Positions 8,894 to 17,726 of a DNA stretch of 57,198 bases are shown one piece after another. Both the position numbers and the translations under genes were made by a program. Source of the stretch: Dictyobacter arantiisoli (lineage in GTDB: Bacteria > Chloroflexota > Ktedonobacteria > Ktedonobacterales > Ktedonobacteraceae); contig NZ_BIXY01000040.1 of NCBI RefSeq assembly GCF_008326305.1, positions 1-57,198 of the forward strand. Direction: 5' to 3'. A model generated the notes under the pieces. The model ran no database searches and was not told the DNA's origin. It saw only the letters and a program-made list of their open reading frames with translations. Positions within the stretch are counted from its first letter, which is position 1. Every line of letters starts with the position of its first letter.

Positions 8894-9838
8894 TTACTTG
8901 GCAGCGGCAGGAGTCTTGGCTGCAATGGCATCTGCGCTAACCGCGCTCAGGTCCATGAAGCCGTCCTTCTGACGCAGGCTGGCTGCATCAGCACTCTTGA
9001 CATAATCGATGAAGGATTTGGCCAGGCCAGTCGCATCACCTTTGGTGTACATGTGCTCGATATTCCAGAATTTGTAGGTGTTGGTTTTGACGTTGTCCTG
9101 GGTAGGAGCGGCACCGTCGATGCTAACAGTGGTCAGGCTATGCTTGGTCGCAAAATCGATGGTGTCATAAGCAATCGCACCGGACTTGCTGCCAACGTTC
9201 GAGGCAACATCACCAGAGCTCTTGGCGGTGATATGGTTGGCACCGGAGATGGTCTCAGGCGTAGCGAGAATGTATTTCTCGAAAGTGTTGCGGGTACCGG
9301 AGCCAGAAGCACGGCTGATCACAGTGATCGCCAGATCTGGGCCACCAACCTGTTTCCAGTTGGTTACTTTACCAGTGTAAATATCTTTAATCTGAGCTGA
9401 TGTCAGGTTGGTGACACCAGTCACGTCTTTGCTGATAATGACAGAGAAGATAACAACAGCAACCTGGTTGTCTGTCAAATCTTTGTACTCAGGATTTTTT
9501 GTCAGACTGACGAAATTGTCGGAACTACCGATGTTTAAGCTACCATCATGAGCCCCTTTTAAGCCAGCGCCACTGCCTGTCAACTGCGTTGTGATGGTCG
9601 CGCCGGAACAAGCTGCCTGATAAGCCTTTGCAGCATCCTGTACCAGGGGTCCCAGAGCGGTCGAGCCACCAGTGGCCAGGTTCCCTGTCGCACAATTAAT
9701 GCTGCTGGTTTTAGCGGCTACAGTAGGGGTCGAAGTGCTCGGTGTTGAACCACCAGTGCTTGAACCACAAGCTACTACAAATACACTCAGCATTGCCAAA
9801 GCAGTTAAAAGGAACGCAATGCGCCACTTCTTTAACAT
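8894..9838 (-). CDS. pstS: Phosphate-binding lipoprotein PstS
   Basis: PstS captures phosphate outside the membrane and hands it to PstCA. The 314-residue protein starts with a lipoprotein signal: KK, a hydrophobic core, then VVACGSS with lipidated C24. A Ser/Thr/Gly-rich linker follows. Phosphate-site signatures are TGSGAGLKG and SRASGSGTRNTF. The open frame extends to 9952, but ATG 9838 has AGGAG upstream and begins the signal peptide, so it is chosen. A two-repeat Pho box candidate is about 140 nt upstream. Confidence 0.96.
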   Translation of the reverse strand: MLKKWRIAFLLTALAMLSVFVVACGSSTGGSTPSTSTPTVAAKTSSINCATGNLATGGSTALGPLVQDAAKAYQAACSGATITTQLTGSGAGLKGAHDGSLNIGSSDNFVSLTKNPEYKDLTDNQVAVVIFSVIISKDVTGVTNLTSAQIKDIYTGKVTNWKQVGGPDLAITVISRASGSGTRNTFEKYILATPETISGANHITAKSSGDVASNVGSKSGAIAYDTIDFATKHSLTTVSIDGAAPTQDNVKTNTYKFWNIEHMYTKGDATGLAKSFIDYVKSADAASLRQKDGFMDLSAVSADAIAAKTPAAAK

Positions 9839-9979
9839 AAATACTCCTACTCTCCTGATGAGAGTTCTGAAAAATATTTGATCAGAAAATAAAAAGAAGA
9901 TTCCAGATATAGACCTTCTTTCGCTATCGTTGCCGTATTCATAAATTAGCATTTGAGAATTAACTATGCTTTATGGATA

Positions 9980-9996
9980 TGTTAATTTAGTGTTAA
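9980..9996 (-). promoter_or_regulatory. Candidate Pho box upstream of pstS
   Basis: On the minus strand TTAACA (9996-9991), five nt, then TTAACA (9985-9980) give two direct repeats on an 11-bp period. This is the arrangement known for PhoP boxes in Gram-positive bacteria. It is 142 nt before the pstS start, and a PhoB/PhoP-type gene closes the operon. Binding is inferred. Confidence 0.6.
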
Positions 9997-10176
9997 AATT
10001 CATCAGTTTTTGTTTATTTCTCCAGGTAGAAGAAATATTGGTGCTCAAAAGAGCCTTCTCGGTTTACGATATTGCCCTCAATGTAATATCCTTTAGCTTT
10101 TATCCCAAAATCCCATTCCCGACATATCCTGGTATAAAGCTACGTAAAAAAGATAGGCGCCGCAGAGATAAAAAGC

Positions 10177-10227
10177 GCCCATCCATCATCTGAAAGGCTT
10201 AAAAACTCTTTCAGATGATGGATGGGC
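10177..10227 (-). terminator. Terminator of the KGG-repeat gene
   Basis: Perfect 20-bp arms 10177-10196 and 10208-10227 flank an 11-nt loop. On the minus strand the hairpin is followed by GCTTTTTATC. It lies 32 nt after the stop codon of the KGG-repeat gene. Confidence 0.85.
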
Positions 10228-10258
10228 ATATATATATATTTGCTAACAGCGATATTGA

Positions 10259-10678
10259 TTATTCAGTAGTATCCAGGGCTTGTTCTTCTGCTTTTTTCTT
10301 ATTGCGTTTTGCCGAACCCCCTAATTTGCCGATGCGGCGATAGAAATCCGGCCCCTGGCGAGCCTTGGTTGTATTACCACCCTTCTTCCCCATGGCGGAA
10401 AAATGTTTGACACCGTATTTATTCACGTTCGCCTGACCACCTTTTTGGGCAATCTTACGATAATACTCACTGCCACGCTTCTCTCTGAGCGTTGTGCCTC
10501 CCATTTTTCCGATACGACGATAGTAATCATCACCATAACGATCTCGTACCGTACTTCCTCCCTTATGACCAGCTTCCGACATTAACATAGGTACGGGTTT
10601 CACATCATCTTCAGACAACATCACACTAACCCTTTCCCCGGACTGAGTAGCCAGGCACTCTATAGGCGCTTGCACCAT
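10259..10678 (-). CDS. KGG-repeat (Con-10-like) general stress protein
   Basis: The product is a small, basic, very hydrophilic protein of 139 residues. About five repeats of the KGG type are visible, such as GHKGGST, GKMGGTT, AQKGGQA, GKKGGNT and GKLGGSA, each followed by a charged YYRRIG-like helix. Such proteins are known as stress-induced, largely disordered proteins in bacteria and fungi; the molecular role is unclear. The start is uncertain. ATG 10678 has only a distant purine stretch, whereas ATG 10621 has AAAGGG 8 nt upstream and would give 120 residues without losing a repeat. A consensus promoter at 10775-10804 precedes it. Confidence 0.85.
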   Translation of the reverse strand: MVQAPIECLATQSGERVSVMLSEDDVKPVPMLMSEAGHKGGSTVRDRYGDDYYRRIGKMGGTTLREKRGSEYYRKIAQKGGQANVNKYGVKHFSAMGKKGGNTTKARQGPDFYRRIGKLGGSAKRNKKKAEEQALDTTE

Positions 10679-10774
10679 TTACACGACGCAGCTTCCACCA
10701 CACACAATACATCTACATGTTCTGAAATAGCGCATAGGAACATGCCGTTAGAACAGTGATAATTCTGTGTTTAG

Positions 10775-10804
10775 AGTATACTGGATAAATTCTCTTTTTG
10801 TCAA
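10775..10804 (-). promoter_or_regulatory. Consensus sigma70-type promoter of the KGG-repeat gene
   Basis: On the minus strand a perfect TTGACA (10804-10799) is followed after 18 nt by TATACT (10780-10775). It is about 100 nt upstream of the KGG-repeat frame. Confidence 0.7.
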
Positions 10805-10934
10805 TAAGCCAGGAATATAATCATCTAATGTACTACTATGCTTATGATGTAACCATAGAAAGTGCATCCTTATGCTGTAACCTGAAATATATGCTATAAA
10901 TCAAAAAATCCTGCACTCGAAATTGACTATTGAA

Positions 10935-10979
10935 ATAATAAAAAGTGAGCAACCAGAGAGGTTGCTCACTTTTTATTAT
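10935..10979. terminator. rplY terminator
   Basis: Perfect 20-bp arms 10935-10954 and 10960-10979 with a 5-nt loop carry A and T runs at the base. It lies 23 nt after the rplY stop and can act in both directions. Confidence 0.88.
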
Positions 10980-11001
10980 CCCATTTGCTAAGGAAAATCG
11001 C

Positions 11002-11637
11002 TTATTTCCCTTCTTCGGTTGTGGCGGCAGGAGCAGCTACAGGGGTCTCAGCAGCCGGAACTATCTCTGGGACCTCCAGACGTGGAGCAGACACCTTAAC
11101 AATCGGCTCTGCGGGATCTGTGAGCAGTGAGTAATTGGCTGGCAACTTTACATCGCTGGCATGCAGTACATCATCAAATTCAGCCAGTGAGGAGATATCC
11201 ACATCCAGGGTATCGACGATATCAGATACGGAACATTCAACACCCAGGGCCTCTACCAGATGCAATAACACGCCACCCTGGATTTTTACACCGGGTGCCT
11301 CGCCCACAAAATTCAGAGGAATTTTGACTTCAAGTTTCTCTTGCACATCGACGCGCGAAAAGTCGATGTGAATGATGTTCCCGGTCACTGGATCACGTTG
11401 TACGTGACGTACCAGCACTGTCTCGGCAGCGGCATCAGGCAGGTGCAAGGAAATTATATTGCGCAGTCCATGTTCACGGCGAACACGATCAAAAGTCACA
11501 GCATCAACCTGAACGGGAGCTGAGTTTTGCTTATGTCCATAAATGTTGGCCGGGATCAGTCCCGCTTTGCGCAGACGATTGTTTCCTTTACCCAAAACCG
11601 TACGTGGAGCCACTTCTAATACTGTTTGCTTTGCCAT
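11002..11637 (-). CDS. rplY: 50S ribosomal protein L25 (Ctc type)
   Basis: L25/Ctc binds 5S rRNA in the large subunit; the long form is linked to general stress in Gram-positives. The 211-residue protein has the N-terminal L25 domain (RTVLGKGNNRLRKAGLIPANIYG and on to about 95) and the C-terminal TL5/Ctc beta domain to about 185. An Ala/Pro/Glu-rich tail ends it. The ATG at 11637 has GGAGGAA seven nt upstream. It is a single-gene unit with its own terminator. Confidence 0.95.
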   Translation of the reverse strand: MAKQTVLEVAPRTVLGKGNNRLRKAGLIPANIYGHKQNSAPVQVDAVTFDRVRREHGLRNIISLHLPDAAAETVLVRHVQRDPVTGNIIHIDFSRVDVQEKLEVKIPLNFVGEAPGVKIQGGVLLHLVEALGVECSVSDIVDTLDVDISSLAEFDDVLHASDVKLPANYSLLTDPAEPIVKVSAPRLEVPEIVPAAETPVAAPAATTEEGK

Positions 11638-11838
11638 AACTAACTTCCTCCTCTTTCCGTTATAACCATCTATTTAGTCCACAGAAGCTGGGCATCCTGG
11701 CAGACAGGCAACAGATCTGTTGTGATAAGCACCGGACCAAATGAAAAGTTATGCTATCGTTTTCTGAAATCCTCTCAGTCCATTCCCTATACAGAGGCCA
11801 TCTATTCATCTATCTCACTATCGGCAGACTGATGAGAA

Positions 11839-13599
11839 CTACTTCTTACTTCTTCTTACGTGAAAGAAGGTCACTAACGCTTCAAAATCTTTAGTATTGA
11901 GTACATCGCTGGCACGTAACCATCCTTTGCGGGCAACCCCTATACCATAGCGCATATCATCTATTCCCACAAGCGCATGGGCATCTGGATCAATTGGAAT
12001 CTGGATCCCTTTATCACGGGCCTTACGCACATAGCGCCAATCCAGATCGAGTCGTGAGGGATGTGCATTGATCTCAATACACGTTCCATGTTCGGCCGCT
12101 GCCTCAATAACCTGATCTAGATCCAGAGGATAACCAGGACGTCCTAACAGGATGCGCCCGGTCGAATGTCCAATGATATCGACGTAGGGATTGGCAATAG
12201 CCCGCAACATGCGCTGTGTCTGTTCTGCTTGAGGAAGATTAAAATTGCTGTGGATCGAGGCCACGACAAAGTCCAGACTGGCAAGGGTCTCATCGTCAAA
12301 ATCCAGCGTGCCATCACGCAGAATATCGCACTCGGTCCCTTTCAGAATATGGAAACGTCCAGCGAATTCTTCATTCAACCTGTCAATTTCTTCGCCCTGA
12401 CGCTTAAGATCATCTGCATGTAGGCCGTTAGCATAGGAGGCTAACTTACTATGATCGGTCAAGCCCATGTAGCTATAGCCACGCGCTATGCACGCCTCAG
12501 CCATCTCACGGATGCTATTCTGACCATCACTCCAGGTGGAGTGGACATGCAATACCCCGCGTAGATCGCTCTCCTGTACCAGGGTAGGCAGGGCATGGCG
12601 GGCTGCTGCATCGATCTCGCCAGTATCCTCGCGTAACTCAGGCTCGACATAATCCATCTGCAAAGCAGCATAGATATCAGCCTCAGTTTTGCAGGGGATT
12701 AACGTCTCCTGACCATCCTTCATCTGAAAGAGTCCATAATCATTGATCGTCATATCCATGCTCAACGCACGCCGACGCAGTGGAATATGATGCTCACGTG
12801 ATCCTGTAAAATGATGCAAGGTATAGGGAAACTGGCTATCGCCTACCACACGCAGATCCATGGCGATCCCACTTTGCAAAATGACGCTGGACTTCGTTTC
12901 GCCCTTGCCCGTAATCGCTTTGACGGATGGTTGGCTGGTAAAGAAATCCATCAGTGCACGTCGTACATCACTGCCCGCCTGGTCATCCACACTCAGCACC
13001 ATATCGATATCTTTGACCGTCTCACGCCGTCGTCGCAGGCTGCCAGCTATCTGGAGCCTTACCACGCCCGGTTGTTCGACCAGAGCCGCGCGAATACGCT
13101 CGCCCTCCGCCTCACCGACGCTATATAAATAGCGATCCGCATGCTGACTTACGAACTCCAGCCCCTGCAAGATCTTATCCTGAGTCTTCTTGCCAAAACC
13201 CGGCAGGTGAGCCACCTTATCATCCTTACACGCCTGCTCAAGCTCTGCCAGACTGGTTACATTCACCTGTTGATAGATCAAATTGATACGCTTGGGGCCC
13301 AGACCTGGAATACGTAGCATATCCAATTTCACCTGAGGAGTATTTGCCACCAGCTCATCATAAAAAGCGATATGCTCAGTCGTCACTGCCTCTTCAATAC
13401 GCTTGATCAGCGTTGGGCCCAGGCCAGGCGTCCCTTTCAATTTTCCCTCGCGGACCAGTTGTCCAATCTCGCCTTCCAGTGAGCCAACAGCGCGGGCGGC
13501 ATTCTCATAAGCTCGGATCTCAAAGCTGTTGCTCCCCTCTTTCAATGTCAACAGGACAGCAATCTCTTCCAGCAAAGCAGCGACTTGATTCTTATCCAT
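11839..13599 (-). CDS. polX: DNA polymerase/3'-5' exonuclease PolX
   Basis: Bacterial family X polymerases fill short gaps in base-excision repair, and their PHP domain supplies nuclease activity. The 586-residue protein has two helix-hairpin-helix motifs (LKGTPGLGPTLIKR near 54-67 and LRIPGLGPKRI near 95-105). The nucleotidyltransferase motif is GS at 186-187 with DID at 197-199. A PHP domain follows, starting at H351 and H353 in HVHSTWSDG, with further metal ligands in LTDHS and EINAHPSR. It follows an unknown gene with a 54-nt gap and is probably co-transcribed with it. Confidence 0.95.
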   Translation of the reverse strand: MDKNQVAALLEEIAVLLTLKEGSNSFEIRAYENAARAVGSLEGEIGQLVREGKLKGTPGLGPTLIKRIEEAVTTEHIAFYDELVANTPQVKLDMLRIPGLGPKRINLIYQQVNVTSLAELEQACKDDKVAHLPGFGKKTQDKILQGLEFVSQHADRYLYSVGEAEGERIRAALVEQPGVVRLQIAGSLRRRRETVKDIDMVLSVDDQAGSDVRRALMDFFTSQPSVKAITGKGETKSSVILQSGIAMDLRVVGDSQFPYTLHHFTGSREHHIPLRRRALSMDMTINDYGLFQMKDGQETLIPCKTEADIYAALQMDYVEPELREDTGEIDAAARHALPTLVQESDLRGVLHVHSTWSDGQNSIREMAEACIARGYSYMGLTDHSKLASYANGLHADDLKRQGEEIDRLNEEFAGRFHILKGTECDILRDGTLDFDDETLASLDFVVASIHSNFNLPQAEQTQRMLRAIANPYVDIIGHSTGRILLGRPGYPLDLDQVIEAAAEHGTCIEINAHPSRLDLDWRYVRKARDKGIQIPIDPDAHALVGIDDMRYGIGVARKGWLRASDVLNTKDFEALVTFFHVRRSKK

Positions 13600-13653
13600 A
13601 AAACCCTCTCAAGGCAGATAATAGATAATAGGTGCTCAAAATCATTCACGGTG

Positions 13654-14118
13654 CTAGATGCGCATATCAAAGAACTCTGGTGCTTGCGCAGATACTTCAA
13701 AAGGATGGCGGCCCTTTAGATCCCGGGCGAGATAGCGTTTACAATCAAAATGAGCAAGCAGCCAGCAATAGAGATCCTTTTGCACAAACACCGCATCCCA
13801 CGGCTTCTCCTCGCCCATATCCAGCACCTGATTGCAAACAAAGCAGCGGGCCATTCCGGCCACGACGGCCCGTTCAAACCACGTCAACACAAATTCATGC
13901 ATATCGTCCAGATTCATCATATCCAACGCTTCATCTGGATAGCCAAACAGGACCGGATCAGGACACTCACGAAAATCATGGCTTGCACGGCTCAATGCTA
14001 GCAATGGTGCTCGGACAGAAATTTTAACCTCATCCTGCTCAGGATCTTCAGCAGACGAGAGAATATTGGTCAAGAGTAACCCTTCGCGGGCAAACCAGAT
14101 TAAAAGTTCGTTTCGCAT
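13654..14118 (-). CDS. Hypothetical protein upstream of polX
   Basis: I do not recognise this family. The 154-residue product has no signal peptide or membrane segment. A CFVC pair sits in the middle (ARCFVCNQVLDMGEE), and a second cysteine cluster follows in DLYCWLLAHFDCKRY; these could bind zinc, but no full four-ligand pattern is evident. The ATG at 14118 lacks a clear Shine-Dalgarno site. It is upstream of and close to polX, which suggests co-expression only. Codon use and amino acid composition look normal, so I take it as a real gene. Confidence 0.65.
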   Translation of the reverse strand: MRNELLIWFAREGLLLTNILSSAEDPEQDEVKISVRAPLLALSRASHDFRECPDPVLFGYPDEALDMMNLDDMHEFVLTWFERAVVAGMARCFVCNQVLDMGEEKPWDAVFVQKDLYCWLLAHFDCKRYLARDLKGRHPFEVSAQAPEFFDMRI

Positions 14119-14266
14119 ACCACTATTCTATAACATTGCACTGCTCAAAGCGCGCTATGTCGCTCCCACGAAGAACCGCCATCAGCATTGCCAGATCAAT
14201 ATTTAATAATGTATAAATGGAAGACAGGCAATAGTTGCCGATCTTTAGCACAGTAAAGGCTGCATC

Positions 14267-14881
14267 ATGCAAGTATTACAGACAGAAAATAAGCCCACCA
14301 GTAAAAAGCTCCTGCTCATCTGGACCAGTATTGGTCTGCAATCATTTGGTGGCGGTGCCACCACGGTCCTCCTGATCCAGCGTGAATTCATCGAGAAACG
14401 TAGCTGGCTGAGCAACGAAGATTTCGCCCACTTATGGAATCTTTGCCTGCTGGCCCCTGGTATTAATCTCATTGCTATTACTATTCTGATTGGGAAGAAG
14501 CTAGGCGGAACTGCTGGTATCTTTTATTCACTTTTTGGTCTCCTCTTTCCCAGCGCACTGATCACCTGCTTTATCGCGGCTGGCTTTCAACAGATAGAAC
14601 ATCTGCATGCTGTACAAGCCATTCTCAAAGGCGTCGTGCCCGCCACGGCTGGAATTATGCTGCTGGTAAGCGTCAATTTTGCGTATCCACAGCTCCGTCT
14701 CGCCTACAAAGAGGGGCCGCTTAACCTGCTGCTCTGTTTGCTACTGATCATCTTCTGTAGCGTTGCGATTTTCCTACAGGTGCCCGTCTTTGTCGCCCTG
14801 AGCATTACCGCCATCCTGGGCATCCTCTGCTTTACCCGTCCTCTCTTCAAAAAGAAAGCTGTCATACAAGAGCATGATTAA
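14267..14881 (+). CDS. Chromate transporter family protein, N-terminal half (ChrA-type)
   Basis: Short CHR-family proteins work as pairs that together equal one full ChrA. This 204-residue member has the family start (IWTSIGLQSFGGGATTVLLIQREFIEKRSWL, read in parts) and the LAPGINLIAI segment in place of the usual PGP motif. About five or six membrane helices are visible. It overlaps the next gene by 8 nt. Chromate efflux is the known family activity, but the native substrate here is unknown. AAAGG lies seven nt before the ATG. Confidence 0.88.
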   Translation: MQVLQTENKPTSKKLLLIWTSIGLQSFGGGATTVLLIQREFIEKRSWLSNEDFAHLWNLCLLAPGINLIAITILIGKKLGGTAGIFYSLFGLLFPSALITCFIAAGFQQIEHLHAVQAILKGVVPATAGIMLLVSVNFAYPQLRLAYKEGPLNLLLCLLLIIFCSVAIFLQVPVFVALSITAILGILCFTRPLFKKKAVIQEHD

Positions 14882-15386
14882 TCCAATGATTTATTTCTTT
14901 CTTTTCTTCAAAGCTACGATCTTCTCATCTGGTGGCTTCAGCAATCTCCCGAGTCTGCATCAGGATCTTACTGCCCGTGCCTGGGCACCTGAAGCAGATT
15001 TTGGAGAATCACTCTCCATTGGGCAGGTGACGCCCGGCCCCAATGGTTTATGGGTTATCGTCCTGGGCTATTTAAGCTATGGCTTTCTCGGAGCCCTGCT
15101 GGCATTAATAGCCATCACAATACCACCTTTCTTTGTCCTGCTGATCGCAGCCATCTATACTCGCCTGGAGCATCAGCGCTGGATACCTGGCCTGATGCGT
15201 GGCATCTCGCTAGCCGTCGTTGGCACCTTCCTGACCGTCTTCTGGACCATCAGCAAGCCATCGAGCGGAGACTGGCATAGCTGGCTGATCTGCCTGGTAG
15301 CATTTGGGATGGCCTTCAGCCGTCGCATCAATATCCTCATTATTTTGATCATCGCCGCTATTGCAGGTTTCCTACTTTACCGCTAA
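14874..15386 (+). CDS. Chromate transporter family protein, C-terminal half (ChrA-type)
   Basis: This 170-residue membrane protein is the second half of the split CHR transporter. It shows FFKATIFSSGGFSNLPSL, then the conserved LSIGQVTPGPNGLWV, followed by four or so hydrophobic helices. Its start lies within the preceding gene (8-nt overlap), so the two are coupled and probably form a heterodimer. Confidence 0.88.
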   Translation: MINPMIYFFLFFKATIFSSGGFSNLPSLHQDLTARAWAPEADFGESLSIGQVTPGPNGLWVIVLGYLSYGFLGALLALIAITIPPFFVLLIAAIYTRLEHQRWIPGLMRGISLAVVGTFLTVFWTISKPSSGDWHSWLICLVAFGMAFSRRINILIILIIAAIAGFLLYR

Positions 15387-15565
15387 GACCGCATCCGACG
15401 CATAGATGCATCGACCTACCGTTTTTCTGCATCTGTTTCGAAATTTGTATCGTACTAAACACGGAGATCATAAATAAATTTGTGATTAGGAAGAAGATTA
15501 GTAAAGGCTCCAATCACGAACAACACAAAAGGTATCGTTGATTAAATTACTAAGGAGATTTGAAC

Positions 15566-15868
15566 ATGTTAGTACAAGCTTTGGTTCTTGGCGCAGCCTT
15601 TAGTCCAACAGGTCTTATTATCTGGCTGATTATCGGCCTGATTGCCGGTTTCGTCGCCAGCCGTGTCATGCGTGGTGGTGGCTATGGAGTCATTGGGGAT
15701 ATCATTGTAGGTCTGGTCGGGGCATTCATTGGTGGTATCCTTGCTAACTTGTTGATCCCCGATGCCAACTTTGGCTTGATTGGTAGCATCATCGTATCGA
15801 TCATCGGTGCGTGTATCCTGATTGCGATTCTGCGTGCCGTTGCACCTGGTAGCCGCCGCCGTCTATAA
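15566..15868 (+). CDS. GlsB/YeaQ/YmgE family membrane protein
   Basis: The 100-residue protein has three hydrophobic segments rich in glycine: LIIWLIIGLIAGFVASRVM, then GVIGDIIVGLVGAFIGGILA, then GSIIVSIIGACILIAIL. This is the pattern of the family once called transglycosylase-associated. Family members are often stress-induced and of unknown function. The frame opens with TTG at 15560, but ATG 15566 has AGGAG eight nt upstream. Confidence 0.88.
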   Translation: MLVQALVLGAAFSPTGLIIWLIIGLIAGFVASRVMRGGGYGVIGDIIVGLVGAFIGGILANLLIPDANFGLIGSIIVSIIGACILIAILRAVAPGSRRRL

Positions 15869-15936
15869 ATCTTACTCCAAAAAGTTGTATAGACGTTACT
15901 AATATTGCTCAAACCTATCGATAGAGATAAGCAAAA

Positions 15937-15988
15937 GAGCAAGGGGGCATTGCACGGAGCGTAAGCGCGAGTCAATGCCCCCTTGCTC
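15937..15988. terminator. Hairpin between the GlsB-type gene and rarA
   Basis: Perfect 16-bp arms 15937-15952 and 15973-15988 flank a 20-nt loop between two convergent genes. It has no T-run, so factor-independent termination is uncertain. I see no gene in the remaining 15989-16190. Confidence 0.6.
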
Positions 15989-16190
15989 GTACGACTCTCT
16001 CGCCCCAACGCTCTGCACTGTTCCCTGAGAGGGATGTTGGGGTGGCAATGGCCTACGGGCGGGATACTCGTACGAGGAACGGAGCACGGGCCTGCGCTGC
16101 GCTTCGTGCCGTGCCTACATCTTCCATCATATCTACCGATTCCTCATATTTTCTCTTTATTGAAGCGGTATTGCCCGTGAAGAGTGGTTG

Positions 16191-17636
16191 CTACGGGTGG
16201 GTATTGTCCGATGGTGAGGAACGCCGGAGCTCCAGCCACTTTTGGATACTCGCCTCTTTCCCCTGCCGCCCGGGTTCATAGAAATGCCGTCCCTGCAAGC
16301 GTTCAGGGAGATATTCCTGGACTTTAGCAGCTGGTGGACGCTCTGGATCAGTAATCTCCGCATCCTGATAATAGTTATGGGCATATTTATAATCTTTACC
16401 ATAGCCTAGATTCTTCATGAGAGAAGTCGGGGCATTGCGAATCCACATCGGCACGGGATCAATCTGACCGCCAATAATCTCGGCGCGAATCTGATTATAG
16501 GCATTATAGACCGAATTGCTCTTGGGGGCCGCAGCGAGATAGGCCACAGCCTCAGCCAGGATTACTCCCGCTTCAGGCATGCCCACAAAATGAACTCCCT
16601 GCTGGGCTGCGACACAGATTGACAACGCCTGCGGGTCGGCCAATCCAATATCTTCCGCGGCCATACGCACCACGCGACGAGCGATATACAAAGGATCTTC
16701 GCCTGCCTCAAGCATACGTATCAACCAGTACAGACTTCCATCGGGATCAGAGCCACGGACCGACTTATGCAGAGCTGAAATCATATCATAATGCTGATCA
16801 CCGCCCTTATCATAGAGCAGGGCACGATGCTGCATGGCATCCTCGATCATCTCCGTCGTCAACTGCACAGGTTCGGCCTGATTAGCGGAAGTGCGCAACT
16901 CGCCACATCCCTGCACCGCGAGATCCAGGATATTTAAAGCAGTCCGAGCATCGCCATTGGCAAACACAGCAATCTGATGCAACACGGTATCCTCTACCAT
17001 CACATTCCATGTCTCCAATCCGCGCTCCTTATCTTCAAGCGCGCGCCGCAAAATCGCCACCAGTTGTTCAGCGGTCAATTCCTGTAACACGAAGACCCGG
17101 GAACGCGACAGCAGGGCTGAATTGACCTCGAAACTGGGATTCTCAGTCGTCGCGCCAATCAGCGTGACCACTCCGCGCTCAACATGTGGCAAAACCGCAT
17201 CCTGCTGCGCCTTATTAAAACGATGGATCTCATCCACAAAGAGGATAGTGCGCTGTTTGGAAAATTGTCGCAGCTTACTGGCCTCATCCACGACACGCCG
17301 CAGATCAGCCACCCCGGCCGAAACCGCGCTCAGCGTCACAAAACGCGCATGCGTTAACCGTGCCACCGATTCCGCCAACGTCGTCTTGCCACTCCCAGGA
17401 GGTCCCCAGAAAATAATCGAAGGAATACGATCCGATTCAATAATGCGGCGTAACAGCTTACCAGGTCCCAGTAAATGCTCCTGCCCGATAATTTCATCGA
17501 GAGAGCGAGGGCGCATACGGGAAGCCAGTGGCTCGCCGCTGGCTGCTGATGCCTCCTCTGAGACTGGCTTGCGTGAAACTGGAGTTGGTTTTTCCTGAGG
17601 TGTCTCATCAGAACCGAAGAGAGACGATTGATGCAT
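16191..17636 (-). CDS. rarA: Replication-associated recombination protein RarA (MgsA)
   Basis: RarA is a clamp-loader-like AAA+ ATPase that acts at stalled replication forks. The 481-residue protein has Walker A GPPGSGKT at 78-85, Walker B DEIH at 135-138, and sensor 1 GATTENPSFE. The C-terminal oligomerisation domain includes ALHKSVRGSDPDGSLYWLIRM. An N-terminal peptide MHQSSLFG resembles a clamp-binding motif. I chose ATG 17636 over 17669 because GGAG lies seven nt upstream. The DMT permease gene is 90 nt upstream on the same strand. Confidence 0.95.
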   Translation of the reverse strand: MHQSSLFGSDETPQEKPTPVSRKPVSEEASAASGEPLASRMRPRSLDEIIGQEHLLGPGKLLRRIIESDRIPSIIFWGPPGSGKTTLAESVARLTHARFVTLSAVSAGVADLRRVVDEASKLRQFSKQRTILFVDEIHRFNKAQQDAVLPHVERGVVTLIGATTENPSFEVNSALLSRSRVFVLQELTAEQLVAILRRALEDKERGLETWNVMVEDTVLHQIAVFANGDARTALNILDLAVQGCGELRTSANQAEPVQLTTEMIEDAMQHRALLYDKGGDQHYDMISALHKSVRGSDPDGSLYWLIRMLEAGEDPLYIARRVVRMAAEDIGLADPQALSICVAAQQGVHFVGMPEAGVILAEAVAYLAAAPKSNSVYNAYNQIRAEIIGGQIDPVPMWIRNAPTSLMKNLGYGKDYKYAHNYYQDAEITDPERPPAAKVQEYLPERLQGRHFYEPGRQGKEASIQKWLELRRSSPSDNTHP

Positions 17637-17726
17637 CAAAATACTCCGTGGGCAGCTATACGATAGCACATTTCATTCATATCTTCTTACATAATTATAT
17701 CACTGCTCGTCCCGCTTCATTGCGGA

